Assembly: GCA_023974075.1 (NCBI GenBank)
Contig: CM043807.1
Location: 9,167,676 to 9,231,675, forward strand
Length of the DNA: 64,000 bases
DNA from: Chaenocephalus aceratus
Taxonomy: Eukaryota > Chordata > Actinopteri > Perciformes > Channichthyidae
Direction: 5' to 3'
Position 1 is the first letter of the stretch; each line of letters opens with the position of its first letter. Position numbers and translations under genes: made by a program. Positions 22,774 through 35,500 of this stretch are shown in pieces. The notes beneath the pieces were generated by a model. That model did no database searches, was not told the DNA's origin, and saw only the letters and a program-made list of their open reading frames with translations.

Positions 22774-23933
22774 TAAGGAGAACCTTTAGGTCACAATGGA
22801 CTTTCGTGGCAATGATTGTCCAATCGCTGTGGATTATAAATATCCTGCTTCCATTCCTAAATATGGACATCATGATAATGTCTAACATGCAGGACGTATA
22901 CTGGATTAGACACTTGTCTTTGTCAGAGCAGATCTACAACCAATGATACATGTAACGGCACTACTGAACAATGATTTGCACTAAAAATTAGAGTTTGTTT
23001 ATTTATTATGCGAAATGTAAGAGTTGTTTTTTTTCATTCAAATAAAGTCATTTTTAAATGTTTGAAATGTTGCAATGACTACACACTACAACATTAAACT
23101 GTCTAAAAATGCCTACGAGAGTTTGTTGTAATGTAGCCAATCAAAAATAAAACCATTTCAGCAGTGATTAGGAACTACAGGATGAGCCTTGCAATATGGC
23201 TAAAGGGCAGAATACAATAAAATATGCCTTTATTACAAGCAGGAACATGTGTGCAGAAATTAGAGTATTTATATCAAGTTGAAAAACTTGTCCAGTCATG
23301 TTTGTTTCTTGTGATTCAACATATACGCAATATCTCTGGTCTCAATACAGTCCATGAACTCCATGTAGACAAGTAAAGCAGCCATAACACCAGCTCTGCC
23401 TGATTTAGAAAGCCCCCCTTTAAATGTAAACGTGCAAAAAATGGCCAAAGACCTGACACGTTTTTGGGAGAAAACAAATCTACTTTCCAGCAACGTTGAG
23501 GCATACCAAAAAGCGATGTATTGCGCCAATAATAACAATTATTTTGGGATTATATGGGTCCTCGGCTCAGACTGTGTCAGTGCTCAGGCCCTAAAAATGT
23601 GAGGCTTTTCAAAAAGAGGTCTTTACCCCATGTCATTAGCTGATTGTGCAACAGGAACCCTGTGAGTAGAGTCTGAGTCATTGTTCCTGCAGTCTATGAT
23701 TAACAATGAATCTGTGCATTGTGAAAAAGATGAAGCCACAGAAAATACCAATGTGTATACCTCAGAAGCATCAATCTCATTACGCCAATCTTGATTGGCT
23801 GTTGATGTTGACGGCCACGTCAGGGAATCCACCCAACCTTAAAATAGCTTGTGCGCGCCATTCAAAATAAGCACCTCTTCTTGCTTCGTATCAGCAAGAT
23901 GGGCTGTCTGGTGAGACATCTCCCTCATGCTAC

Positions 23934-24095
23934 TGTTCTCATTAATAGCCTTTGTTCAATGTCTCAATATGGGATATGGAGACTCCCATACTGTCAGACA
24001 TTCTTATCTCAAACAACCACCAGTAATGAGACGGATGCTTCTAAGGTATACACATCCCATAATGAGACATTGAAACAAATGCTATATGAATGAGA
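23934..24095. repeat. small foldback repeat
   Basis: TGTTCTCATTAATAGC through ATGTCTCAATATGGGA (23,934-23,976) is mirrored at 24,053-24,095. Related sequence with GTGTATACCTCAGAAGCATC occurs at 23,752-23,785. It is probably a short non-autonomous DNA element. The rest of 23,050-25,780 shows no gene that I can support. Confidence 0.65.
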
Positions 24096-25833
24096 ACATC
24101 AGTGACATCTGGCCCTCTGGAACATTTGAGCCTATTTTAACTTGTGTTTTTACTTTTACTGGTTAGTAACTGTATGGTTCAGTCTCATTGTCCTCATCAG
24201 ACCCAGCTATTATACTCATGAGCTGGTGAAAGGAAAGTGAATACTTTACTTTCATTACATTCATCATGTTAAGCAGGTAAGCGCATGTTAAAACAAATTG
24301 TTACCACAACTCCTCAAGCTGAACTATGTTCATCACCTCTCTTCTTAAATGAGTCAGTTGCTTGTTGTAGTCGACTCCCTCTGTCCGTTGACTCAAAGCA
24401 TTATTAACTAAGCTAAAAGCATGTCATGTCATGTCCTTCTGTAACTCTGTGTTTCCTGTCTGTAGGCCTGCAGGGCAGTATTAGTCAGCACACCTGGGCG
24501 TCCGGTGTCCATGCACAAAGAGTAAAGCAGCAGTCAGGCTCCTGTGCCTCCCTTTGTTCTAATTTCTTTCATATTAAAAGTAAACACAAGGCATGTGCAG
24601 CACATGTCCACTGATCAAGTCCCTACACATCTGACTTTATTTGTGCTACCCATTTTTTGTGTTCATTTTGTGTACATTATGAAACAAGGCCTTGTTTGTA
24701 GGCTTTTAGTGTTTTTTTCTCCATTAAGTTGATTAAACATTCAAAAACAGTGGAGTTTTGGCAGTTCGGCCTCCATTATGCCCGCTGAAGTGCTCATGTC
24801 TCTTTGTCCTCTTTTCCAAGTTGTTCCTGTCCTGAGGGTGAGGGAGTGTACCAACTTGCTTTAAACGTGTTTCACTATCAGGGATGCTACAGTGTTGAGG
24901 AGGTTCACACACCAACAGAGACTATAGTCATTTGCGTTGAGACATTAAAAGACATGACGTCATGTCAAATTGCATCTCATGTATTATTTCAGAAATGTTA
25001 AATCTTATTAAGATTACAATGTGGAACAAATAGTAACCTTGTGTTACTTAAAAGGACCAGCAAAAAACTGTGGTAAACAACTGTTTTGAATGAGCTACTT
25101 TCACTTCAACCAGTATTTTTTCAACCATATGTTAACATTTTCGAGCTTAGTCATTTTCCATGTTAGTAGTGTAAAGTAAACTGTCACAGCTGGGTTTCCA
25201 GAGGAGCCTGTGGCAAAACAGCTGTGCAACATCCAAGCACAACTCATATTACTGTTTGGTGTGTCTTCAGATTTCTTAGTGAGAAGTGGTTTCACACACC
25301 TAAGTATCATCATTTTGGAAATATATTGAAACCGCACTACAAGAATCATAAACCATGTTATGTCGTGCGTAAAAGCCTTACCCGTCAGCAGGGAGCGTTA
25401 TGTCGAATAAGTGGCGTCCTCTAACGTTCAGTGGTGCCAACTACAAGGAAGAAAACGTCTCTGATATGCTGCATTCACGCCTCCTTCAACTTGCAAGAAC
25501 TTCTCCATTTTTGCTCTTCTTACGCATTCGTTTTTCTATTCCAACGTATTATCTCACAATTCGTTACACTGATTCCCACATCTCCTTTCTTGCATAGGTT
25601 GCAAACGGCAACAAGGTGCGTTTCCATCACTTGAAATGTAAATCCGTCTATACGTGCAGGTCACCTGGATGCGGGCAGAAACACCTGCTGGTAGAGGAGG
25701 CAGCACTTTTTATGTCCAAGCACGTCCCACCCCCATTATCTGTTAGAGCTCAGCACAAATAACCGAGTTTCGGCTGGCATCTCGGTCACTGGGATACTTA
25801 TTTTGGTGAGATCCCCTTATTTTCGCATCGGAT

Positions 25834-28800
25834 ATGATCTGGAGACTGGTGGTCCTCGGTGGGGTGTACGTCCTTTTCCTGGGGGCTGAAGGCAGCAGCC
25901 GCGGGGGTAGGACGGTGACTTTCAGCCGGACTCAGCAGGATGAGAGCCAGGGCCAAGGGCGCGCACGCCAGAGGAGGGGCACAAGCAGCTCCTCTGGGAC
26001 CCCCAGGCCTTTCCACGGTCCTCCTTTCACCTCCTGTCGGACCCCCCTCACCCCTGACGAGCACAGGGTTCTGGATGACAATACGCAAGAGGTGAGGTGT
26101 GTTTGAGTTAAATATTGATATGAAGCTGAGAAAGGCTTGGTGCATATATAGGCATTATACATTTGCAATAACTACCTTTAATTAGACATGACAAATCAAT
26201 TTCAGAGCACAGATTAACTTTTTCTAGGACAAAAAGTTATAATCTTTTGCTTCTTTTACATGTTCCAGAATATCTAAATTAAGACGTTTCTGAAAAACCA
26301 CAATTAAGTAGTTTAACTGTAAAAGAAACAAGTGGAACCAACAATAAACCCAAGCATGATAATGATACTAAATAGCAACTGTTTAAAATGATAAAATGAC
26401 TGTTTGTTTATCATATTTCTCAGCCCATTCACTCCATTTGCCATCACAGGAAATGGGCATTTTGTATTATTTAATCAATTTATGAGTTATTTTTTACTTT
26501 AGAGGAGATGCTGTTACATGATTATCTCTTCATCTCTCTTCCAGACAGGGTTTAACGGGGATGATGGCGCCCATGTGATTCTCACATGGGTGGGCGATGG
26601 TACAGGGGTGAGTGTCTAACAGTACCAGAGGTCAGATCATTGTCATCAACACACCGTGCTGTCTACTTGACTCTTTACAGAAACGTGTTTGAAAAGTCTT
26701 ATGTTTGGCAGTGTTTGTAATTTCTTTATTCGTAAATATTCTATTTCTGAAGTTGTTCTTTGAAAAATTGGTCTGAAATACAGTTTGTGCCCATATTTAG
26801 AAAAATGTCTACTCAGATTACTATATATTTTATAAAATCATTTCAACCACATTGTTACGATGTGTGAAGCAGGTAGGCCAAATGCAGATCAACGTGAAAA
26901 TTCGTTTATTTCAAGGCTATACTAACAAAGACAGAACAGAACACTCACCGAGGACAAGCCAAATCACAAAACGAACCGACAAAGACAGAAAAACCAGAAC
27001 TTAAATACACACAAGACTAATCACACAAACGAGACACAGGTGAGGAGGGAGGAGAAAACACAGGGGCCACAGGTGAACACAATCGGGTAATCAGACACAC
27101 CAGGGAAACTAACGACAGAAAACCACAGACAGATCTAGACAAGACAAAACACCAACATAGACAGATCTTAACAGTACCCCCCCCCAAGGGACGGATCCCA
27201 GATGTCCCAAAAAAAGTCCAGCAGCAGAGGAGTGACACAGAACTAGGGCAAACAGGGTGGGTGGAGGGGGTCTGGAGGACGGGCTTGGGCTGACAGCCCA
27301 GGGGCACAGCGGAGGACCCGGACCCGGAAGGGGGCACAGCGGAGGACCCGGAAGGGGTCTCAGGCGGACGGCCCGGGGGCAAGGCAGAGTTTGAAAAGGG
27401 GGTTATGGAGGGGCGAAGGCAGTGGCAGGAAGAGTCAGGGGGCCGGGCCCGAGGGCGAGGACCGCGGCACTCAGGGGCAGGGCTCGAGGGCAAAGACCGC
27501 GGCTCTCAGGGGGCCGGGCTCGAGGGCGAAGACCGTGGCTCTCAGGGGGCCGGGCTCGAGGGCGAAGACCGCGGCCGGGAAAGTCAGGGGGCCGGGCTCG
27601 AGGGCGAAGGCCGTGGCTCTCAGGGGGCCGGGATCGAGGGTGAAGACTGCGGCTCTCAGAGGGCCGGGATCGAGGGTGAAGACTGCGGCTCTCAGAGGGC
27701 TGGGCTCTCAGAGGGCCGGGCTCTCAGAGGGCCGGGCTCGAGGGCGAAGACCAGCCAGCTCCGGAGGCCGGGCAGGAAGACGCTGACGGGACAGCGCCGG
27801 AGGCCGGGCAGGACCCGGTGTCGGAGCTGGTGGGACAGGCCTCGGCAGGATCCCCCACGGAAGAGGACCAGGACAAGGGATTGGCAGGAACCCTGGCAGG
27901 AGAGCAGTCGGCGGGACCTCCAACGGCTAGAGAGGGAACCAGAGAAGGGACTATGGCAGCTGGGGCAAGAGCTGGGTCTGGAACCATGGCTGCGGGGGCC
28001 GGAATTGAAGCCAGAATCATGGCTGTAAGGTCCGGTTCTGGAGCTGGAAACATGGCTGTAAGGTCCGGTTCTGGAGCCGGAAACATGGCTGTAAGGTCCG
28101 GTTCTGGAGCCAGGAAACATGGCTGAATGGGCCGGCTCTGGAGCCGGAATTGAAGCCAGAATCATGGCTGTAAGGTCCGGTTCTGAAGCCGGAAACATGG
28201 CTGCTGGGGCCAGAACTGGGTCTGGAACCATGGCTGTGTGGGCTGCTAGCCTGGCCTTGCGACAACTCCTCTTAGCAGCCGCCTGAATACTCCGTGGACC
28301 TCCATAAGCCAGACGAGTTCCGGAATACAACTCCTGGACAGGAGCAGGAACTGGGGCAGAAGCACGGGTTGACTTCAGGCGGAACCCACCAAGGCGTATG
28401 GTGCCAGGTTGGGAATTGGGAGACATGGAGATAGCATGGCTGGGGCTAGCAGGCCGGGAATCAGGTTTGACCTCAAAGCTGCCAAAAAAGTCCTCCACCC
28501 ACTCGGGTAGCAACTCCCTCAACCAGGGCCTTGAGGTTACCTCCTGGCGTGCCGCAGAAAAAACGGACTGCCTCTCTTCACTACTGGAGGCATATTTAAA
28601 GTCATTCCTCAAACATGTCAAATTGTACTCCACCTCGTACAAACTGTCCGCTGGGTCCAATTCTTGGTCTGTTCGTAATGTTACGATGTGTGAAGCAGGT
28701 AGGACCCAAATGCAGATTAACGTGAAAATTCCTTTATTTCAAGGCTATACTAACAAAGACAGAACAGATCTAGACAAGACCAAAACACCAACACAGACAG

Positions 28801-31627
28801 ATCTTAACACACATTGCTGTATTTCCTAGGTCGCCCTGGTGCTATCGACGTTTAGTGCTCCTATAGATTCTTTCATGACCGGAGGCTCCTCACGACTTTA
28901 CCGAAGGTGAGTAAGGATCTCATATAATATAAGAAATGTCATGAGCACCACAGCCCATCTTGATCACATCTCAAACATACAACAAATTGTATTTTCTCTC
29001 TCATCAGCACGGATTATGCAAAATCCTTTCATGACATTTCCCATCGGATCAACCACACCTTCATAAGGGAGGAGTTTGAAGTCAGTGTTGGACCTGGGAG
29101 CTCTGTAAGTCAAGAGTAGAGAACCCGTTGTGTGAGCACTTAGAGTTTGGGGAACCAGACATGTTGCCATGAGTGTTTGAAATTGCCTCACAAAAAGTGT
29201 GACGACATCTCTGCTGTCTGATGATCTGGTGCCACATCTTCTCTCTTAAACCACTTAGTTTAGCCTTTTCTGTCCACAAAAGTACACCCATACTATTTAT
29301 ATTCAAAATGTGGATGTTTTTATACATATTTTCTGCTTTCTCATTATACATTTGGCATATTTGTGAACTGAGGAAGGTTTAAATGTTAGAATTTAGAGTT
29401 TAAAGCTTTCTTACCAACTTTGCATGTTATGTCTGTTTTGATTGACAGGTGATACTGACAGCAGATATACCGGTGGTGGATCACCCAGGAGGGATCATCT
29501 TCACCTCCACGGACGCCGGAGCGACCTTCAAGTTCATCCAACTTCCCTTCCACCTGGCTCAGCGAATCACGTACCACTTCCTCAATCCTGACTACCTCGT
29601 GGCCCTCAGCATTGATGTTAGTCACACGACTTTATGTGGTGGTCTTCCTTGCTCTGTGTAAAATACTGGGCAATATTATAGCATTATTCCTCCCCACACC
29701 TTAAAGTGAAGGTAAACACTGCTCTGTTTCTTCCTGACTTCCAGGGCAGTCTGTGGCTCTCTCTGGACTTTGGTGCCAAGTGGACAAAAGTGCACGATGG
29801 AGTGCATTCCTTCTCATGGTGAGAAATGAAAGGCAACAAAACCACACACACCAAATGACAGGCTCTAAAAGAAAGCAGATGTTAGAAGAACCATGTTTTG
29901 TAAGGTTTTGGTCAGTCACACAATTACAGTTTTCCTTTGAGAAAAAGTACATTATACATGCAGTGTGTTTTTGTTCTGGCTAAGAATGTAAATCATCGTT
30001 TTTCATGTTTGTGACCTTTTTTAACTTTGTTTTTCTATAAGGGGGGCTGGCATTGATATGTTCTTAAGCTTCAGTAGAGAAGACACAGGTAAGAAGTTAT
30101 ATGAATATAATATAAACCCAAAAAAGTATAAAATGTAACCTGTTTTTTTTACCTGATCATAAATGTTTTAGAACATTACAACTTTGTGGTGCTCAATACC
30201 AAATCAGAGAAAAGAGAACATCTGCAACACGCCAGCATAAACATGATTTAAAAACAATAGATAGATAATAGATAGAACCTGGGATTACCATTCTATATTC
30301 GATTGAAAAAAGGCAAGAAAAGGTAATAAGCAATCAAAAACAACATTCTAGATATGTAGTTTTCCCCTTTCCCTAAAAATAAAATGCTTGATTAAATGAA
30401 ATCAATGCGAAAAATCTGTGAATAAGAGTCCTGAGTGTCTCATTTCCTGCCACTAAGTCTTCTTGTTGCCGCAGTTGAGACAGATGAGAGGGGGGATCTC
30501 GTGCTGAAGAGGACAACAGATCTGGGGAAGACCTTCACCACAATCCATGAAAACATCTTCAGTTTTGGCTACATCGGAGCCTTTCTCTTCTTCTCTGTGA
30601 TGGAGGACCCGGTAGGTTATACTAACCTTCCTGTGTACACGCATATTAGCCAAATCACATACAGTAAAAAGGCAATGATGCATTCTGTCCCCCCAGAGAT
30701 CCCCCCGTGTCATGTATTTCTCATCAGACCAAGGAGAAACTTTCAGTCGGGCGCTGCTCCCCTCAGCCTCCACTGAGCAGGTGAGAAACTATGCATACTG
30801 TCAGAGACTTTAAATTACTCTATATGTAGTAACTAAAGGGAAACAACATTAAGTCTTATTTTCATTTCCTTTCTATTTTCATAAGATAAGATGGACCTTT
30901 ATTGATCCCCGTAGAGAAATTCAGTTACAGCAGCAACAGATAAGAAAGAAACACAGATATTACACATGGAATATACACAGGCATATTAAGAATAAAGTAA
31001 AAAAATAAAATAATAATAATAGAAATGTATTAACAGTAAGAATAGAAATAACAAAAATAGCGTAACTTAAATTCTGATCCAGTGAATGTACATATACAGA
31101 TATGTGAGCATGGTAAATATAAAAAAATGGCCACAATCACCAATCTGATTTACCTCGCTTTTTTAATATCAATGAAGCCCAGAGTATCAAAATCTAAACT
31201 CCTGTAATGAATTCCTAGTCAGACTAGTGTTTACTTATTCTTTGTATGGATAGTTCCTGATTACAATCATCATTTTGCCAATTTAAGACTATTTTATGTA
31301 GGCCACATTCTACTATAGCTACTTCTGATAAAGCAACATTTATTATTTGAGAGCCTTGGCTTTTGACCTTTTCAGTAGTATCAAAAGATTATAACAAATA
31401 CTCTGCCATACCACAGGGAATGTGCAGATGGTAATATAATTATCCCTTAGTCATGTTTCTCTCACACGTTGAGTCATCCTTGGTGTCTGGAAAGTTTTAA
31501 ACTCTCAGAGCATGCTTTTTATGGTTATTGAGGTGGATTTGTCTTGAGTAAAAACATTGATGGCAACATTTCCTTTTTTCAACACCAACTGAACACACAT
31601 CTGTTCTGCATGGTGAAACACCCACCC

Positions 31628-31663
<36 letters not shown>

Positions 31664-32466
31664 CTTGTTGACAGCACAAACACACAATCTCTCTCACGAC
31701 GATTAGCCAAGCTTTTTTGGCAAAGATCAAATTAGTCATCATAAAGTTGTTTATTCATTAATTGCAATTACAGACTTTCTCACCCGCATGTGCTCTATAA
31801 CTCTATATGAACGCGTGTGTTTTCAGTTCTACTCCATTCTGGACGGAGATGTAGATATGCTCTTCATGCACGTGGACAACCCAGGAGGTAATACTTTTTA
31901 TGAAACAAACTTAAAATCATGCTTGACACATATTTGCAAATGTTGCGAAGAAAACAGGGCATTATGTATGGCTCTCTCAGCCGCTTTTGTTGTCATGGAA
32001 AATGTTAACGGTAAAAGCAAGACTGGTTTTGCAAGTTCTCTGTGTTGCTGACACATCATTCCATCATACTGTGAGTGTTTGTACATACAAGTCCAGCGGC
32101 CCGGCCTTGTTCCTTTAACCCTCTCCAGCTCGCTTTCTTATTCACCTGTTTTTATCCATGTATTTTTTTTCTTAATGTTTATTTGATTAGCTTTTCTTTT
32201 TTAATGCTTAATGTCTTTCATTTTTTTTTTTTTTTTTTTTGTAAAGCACTTTGAATTGCCTTGCGTTGAAAAGTGCTCTATAAATAAACTTGCCTTGCCT
32301 TGCCTTGTATTTCGATTCCCATTCTCATATTTCTAATTATTTATTTCCCTGGCAAGTACACATACAGTTAGTGCTGTATGGGTTTAGGTGATGGCACTTT
32401 TGTACTGCTGAGATAAATAGGAGGGATATGGGGTAGAGGGGCTTTATCTTTTGTTGGGATCAGGGT

Positions 32467-32501
<35 letters not shown>

Positions 32502-35500
32502 TGACTTGTTGTTATTATGCTGATTATGTGTGTGTGTCAGCGTTGCATTACTTGTTCCCAGGTGCTTACTCTCTTTGAAGATGACACACCTCACTACATT
32601 CAATTAAGGACATTGACCTACTAAGAAAAGTGCACTCCAACATTTATTTTACAATGAGACCAAACCTTTCTATGGATGTCATTTTTTGAGCCCCAACAAA
32701 AGTTAACAGACTACAGCTGATTGCTAAAAATGACTAGTGTTACTTAAGCAGTCGTTTTCACTATGTTGTACCAAACAACCCCTGACTCACATTTCCAAGA
32801 ACCTATGAGACCCAAAGGGACTGTGTGTTGGATTTCGTTTGAATGAAATAAAAAATAAAAAACTCCCTTGGGTTTGGTATGTGAAACATTTGTTGCTCGC
32901 CACAACCCGAGTCATAAAATGCTGTTTTACGCTGAGGCCGTAACATATTTGGGGGCTCGTCATAAGGCTGTCTTGCGCAGGTGCCAGTTTGGTGGTGCTA
33001 CTTTTTACTGTGCTTTGCTGTTGTGAAATCAAGTGTGGGAAGCAGTAGTTTTCCAAATAACCACTTTAGATGAACATACAAAGTGTCATTTGAAACGTTG
33101 AACCCTTTACATTGATTTCCGAATGTTAAATGGTAAATGGACCGCATTCATATAGCGGAACAATGCTGAAAAAGTCAATCTGAAGCCTTTGATAAGAGGA
33201 CACATTTTGAAAGTGTTGTACTTAATAATTCCTGACGTCTGCTTGGACTGCCTTCAACCATGTATTTCCATTAAACTAAATATGCTACTGGCTAACTTTG
33301 TCCCTTGTCATTAGAAGTGTCATCATGTGTCTTACTAAAGCCTTCCTGCGGTTTGCTGTTTCCCCACAGACACCTTCTTTGGAACCATGTACACATCAGA
33401 TGATCGCGGTATCTTATTCTCCAAATCACTGGAGCGCCACCTGTTTGATGGGCACAGGAAGAGCGACTTCACCAACATCACTTCACTGAGAGGAGTCTAC
33501 CTGACTAATAAACTAGACAAAGGTTATTTTGTGTGGAAACTAATGTGATTGCTCAACTAAAAGAAACATCTTAGTGTGAAATGTATTATCCCTTTAATGT
33601 TGTGGTCCAAAACTATTACAAATGCATTATTGAGCCACACAATGGGTGACATGTTCCTTTATCAATATGAACATTGGCAAGTTAATCCATTGTTCTTGTG
33701 CTGTAAATACTCCCATCAAATGTTTATTATTCCTCCAGTACTTGAAAAAAGTACCACCAAAAGCAAAATACAGATGCAATACTTACTTATGTTGAGTTCA
33801 GTTTGTTAAGAACTACAGTGCACAGCTATTTTGGGCCTTTACAAATATGAAAAATGTTATTTTGTAATGTAAACATTGCTGGTTTTCGTCCATTTTTCGA
33901 CAATAAAAAAAGTACAACAATGCCAGCCTTTCAGCTAACCTGTCACACAACCATTTAATCACTTTTTTCAGTTTGAGAAAATACTGAAGTATTACTTTCA
34001 TGTGTTTTTTTTTGCAGATGGCCGTATAAGATCTGTCATTTCCTTTAATAGAGGAGGGATGTGGAGACAGCTTAACAAACCTGAGAATGTGGAATGTGAA
34101 GATCAGGTCAAGAATGTATGTTATAATCAGAGAAAGAGTCAAACCCGGTGTGCCCACTTACAGTACACTACGTGTTTACCTTACTATCGTACAGGTTAGT
34201 CTGTGTCACTGAACCATCACATGTCTTTTTCCCAGTGCAACCTTCACATTCATGGAGAGCACAGTCGTAGGAACCGCATCGTTCCCATGCTGGCTCTGTC
34301 TGAGCCCACTGCTATCGGCCTGGTCATCGCTCATGGTAATGAAACAGTATGCCTTTTCTTTTGCAATTATGACAACATTTGGATATGTTGGGTAACTTGT
34401 TCTGACTCTTAAGTTATAATTATGTTTGTGATCTTCTCTCTTCTCCAGGTACAGTGGGTGACTCTCTGTCATCGTCGCAGCATCCTGATGTGTTTGTCTC
34501 CTCAGACGGGGGTTATAACTGGAGGGGGACACTGAGGGGTCCTCACCACTACAGCATATTGGACTCTGGGGGTCTCATTGTGGCTGTGGAGACTCGGCGT
34601 GAAGGACAAGTCAAGACTATCAAGTACTGAGCGGATCCTTTGACTTTATGCCCACTGAAACCAGTATTATTTAGCCTTTTAGGGCAGAATGTTCTAACAT
34701 TTGCTATTTTTTCTTGTTACCAGGTTCTCCACAGACGAGGGACAGTGCTGGAAGTCGTATAACTTCACCGAGCAGCCCTTCTTCTTCGCAGGCCTGGCGT
34801 CTGAGCCGGGGACTAAGGCCATGAACGTCAGCGTGTGGGGGTTCAGGCCTGAGGAGGACGGCCAGCCGATGTGGGTGGTCGTCACCATCGATTTTCAGAG
34901 CCTCATTACAAGAGAGTGTGAGTCAAAAGGCCTTCTTTACAATATCTATACTCCGCTCTGCTCACATATATCACTCCCTGGGGGTAGGTGCGTCAGCAGT
35001 GAAGTGGAGCCGGATAGCAGTTTCTCATTACGGAAACTAAACAAGCCATTACCTGGGACTTTCCATAGTCAAATGACTAAGAACCTGTGAGACGTAAAGT
35101 AACAGTTTGTAGGATGTGGCTCCATCTAGTGGTGCAGTTGCAGATTCTTAATGGGCCTCCAGTGCATATAAACATTTCCTTTTTTTGGCCTATTTTGACC
35201 ACACTTCTAGTAATGTAGCATATACATTACAAGGGTTACCTGGTTTGGAAATCCACTTGAAGTATTGCCAGGTCACATATAACTAGCCTCTTTTCTTTGT
35301 TGATGACAGTTGCATTCTGATTGCTCATGCTTTGATTCTTCAGGTAATGACCAGGACTATGAGGAGTGGTTGGCTCATGCTACAGACAAAGGAGACTTGA
35401 AGAGAAAGGGTTGTCTCCTGGGTGTCAAAGAGACCTACAGGAGGCTAAAGAAGAAATGTGTGTGCAGAAATGGCCGAGGCTTTGTGGTTAGCAAGAAGCA

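Larger units (their letters stand above)
26853..28809 (-). mobile_element. non-autonomous LTR retrotransposon in sortilin intron 2
   Basis: The flanks CACAT (26,848-26,852 and 28,810-28,814) are a perfect 5-bp target duplication. On the minus strand both LTRs begin TGTTAAGATCTGTC and end ATCGTAACA. The left LTR (26,853-27,173) is 321 bp. The right LTR (28,679-28,809) is only 131 bp, with the middle ~190 bp missing. A poly-G/purine run (complement of 27,176-27,190) sits where a polypurine tract is expected. There is no reverse transcriptase, integrase or protease, so it depends on other elements. It lies antisense in the intron. Confidence 0.88.

Noticed and set aside
27405..28028. Plus-strand Gly/Arg-rich open frame
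   Set aside because: It is the antisense shadow of the minisatellite in the LTR element's minus-strand Gag-like frame.
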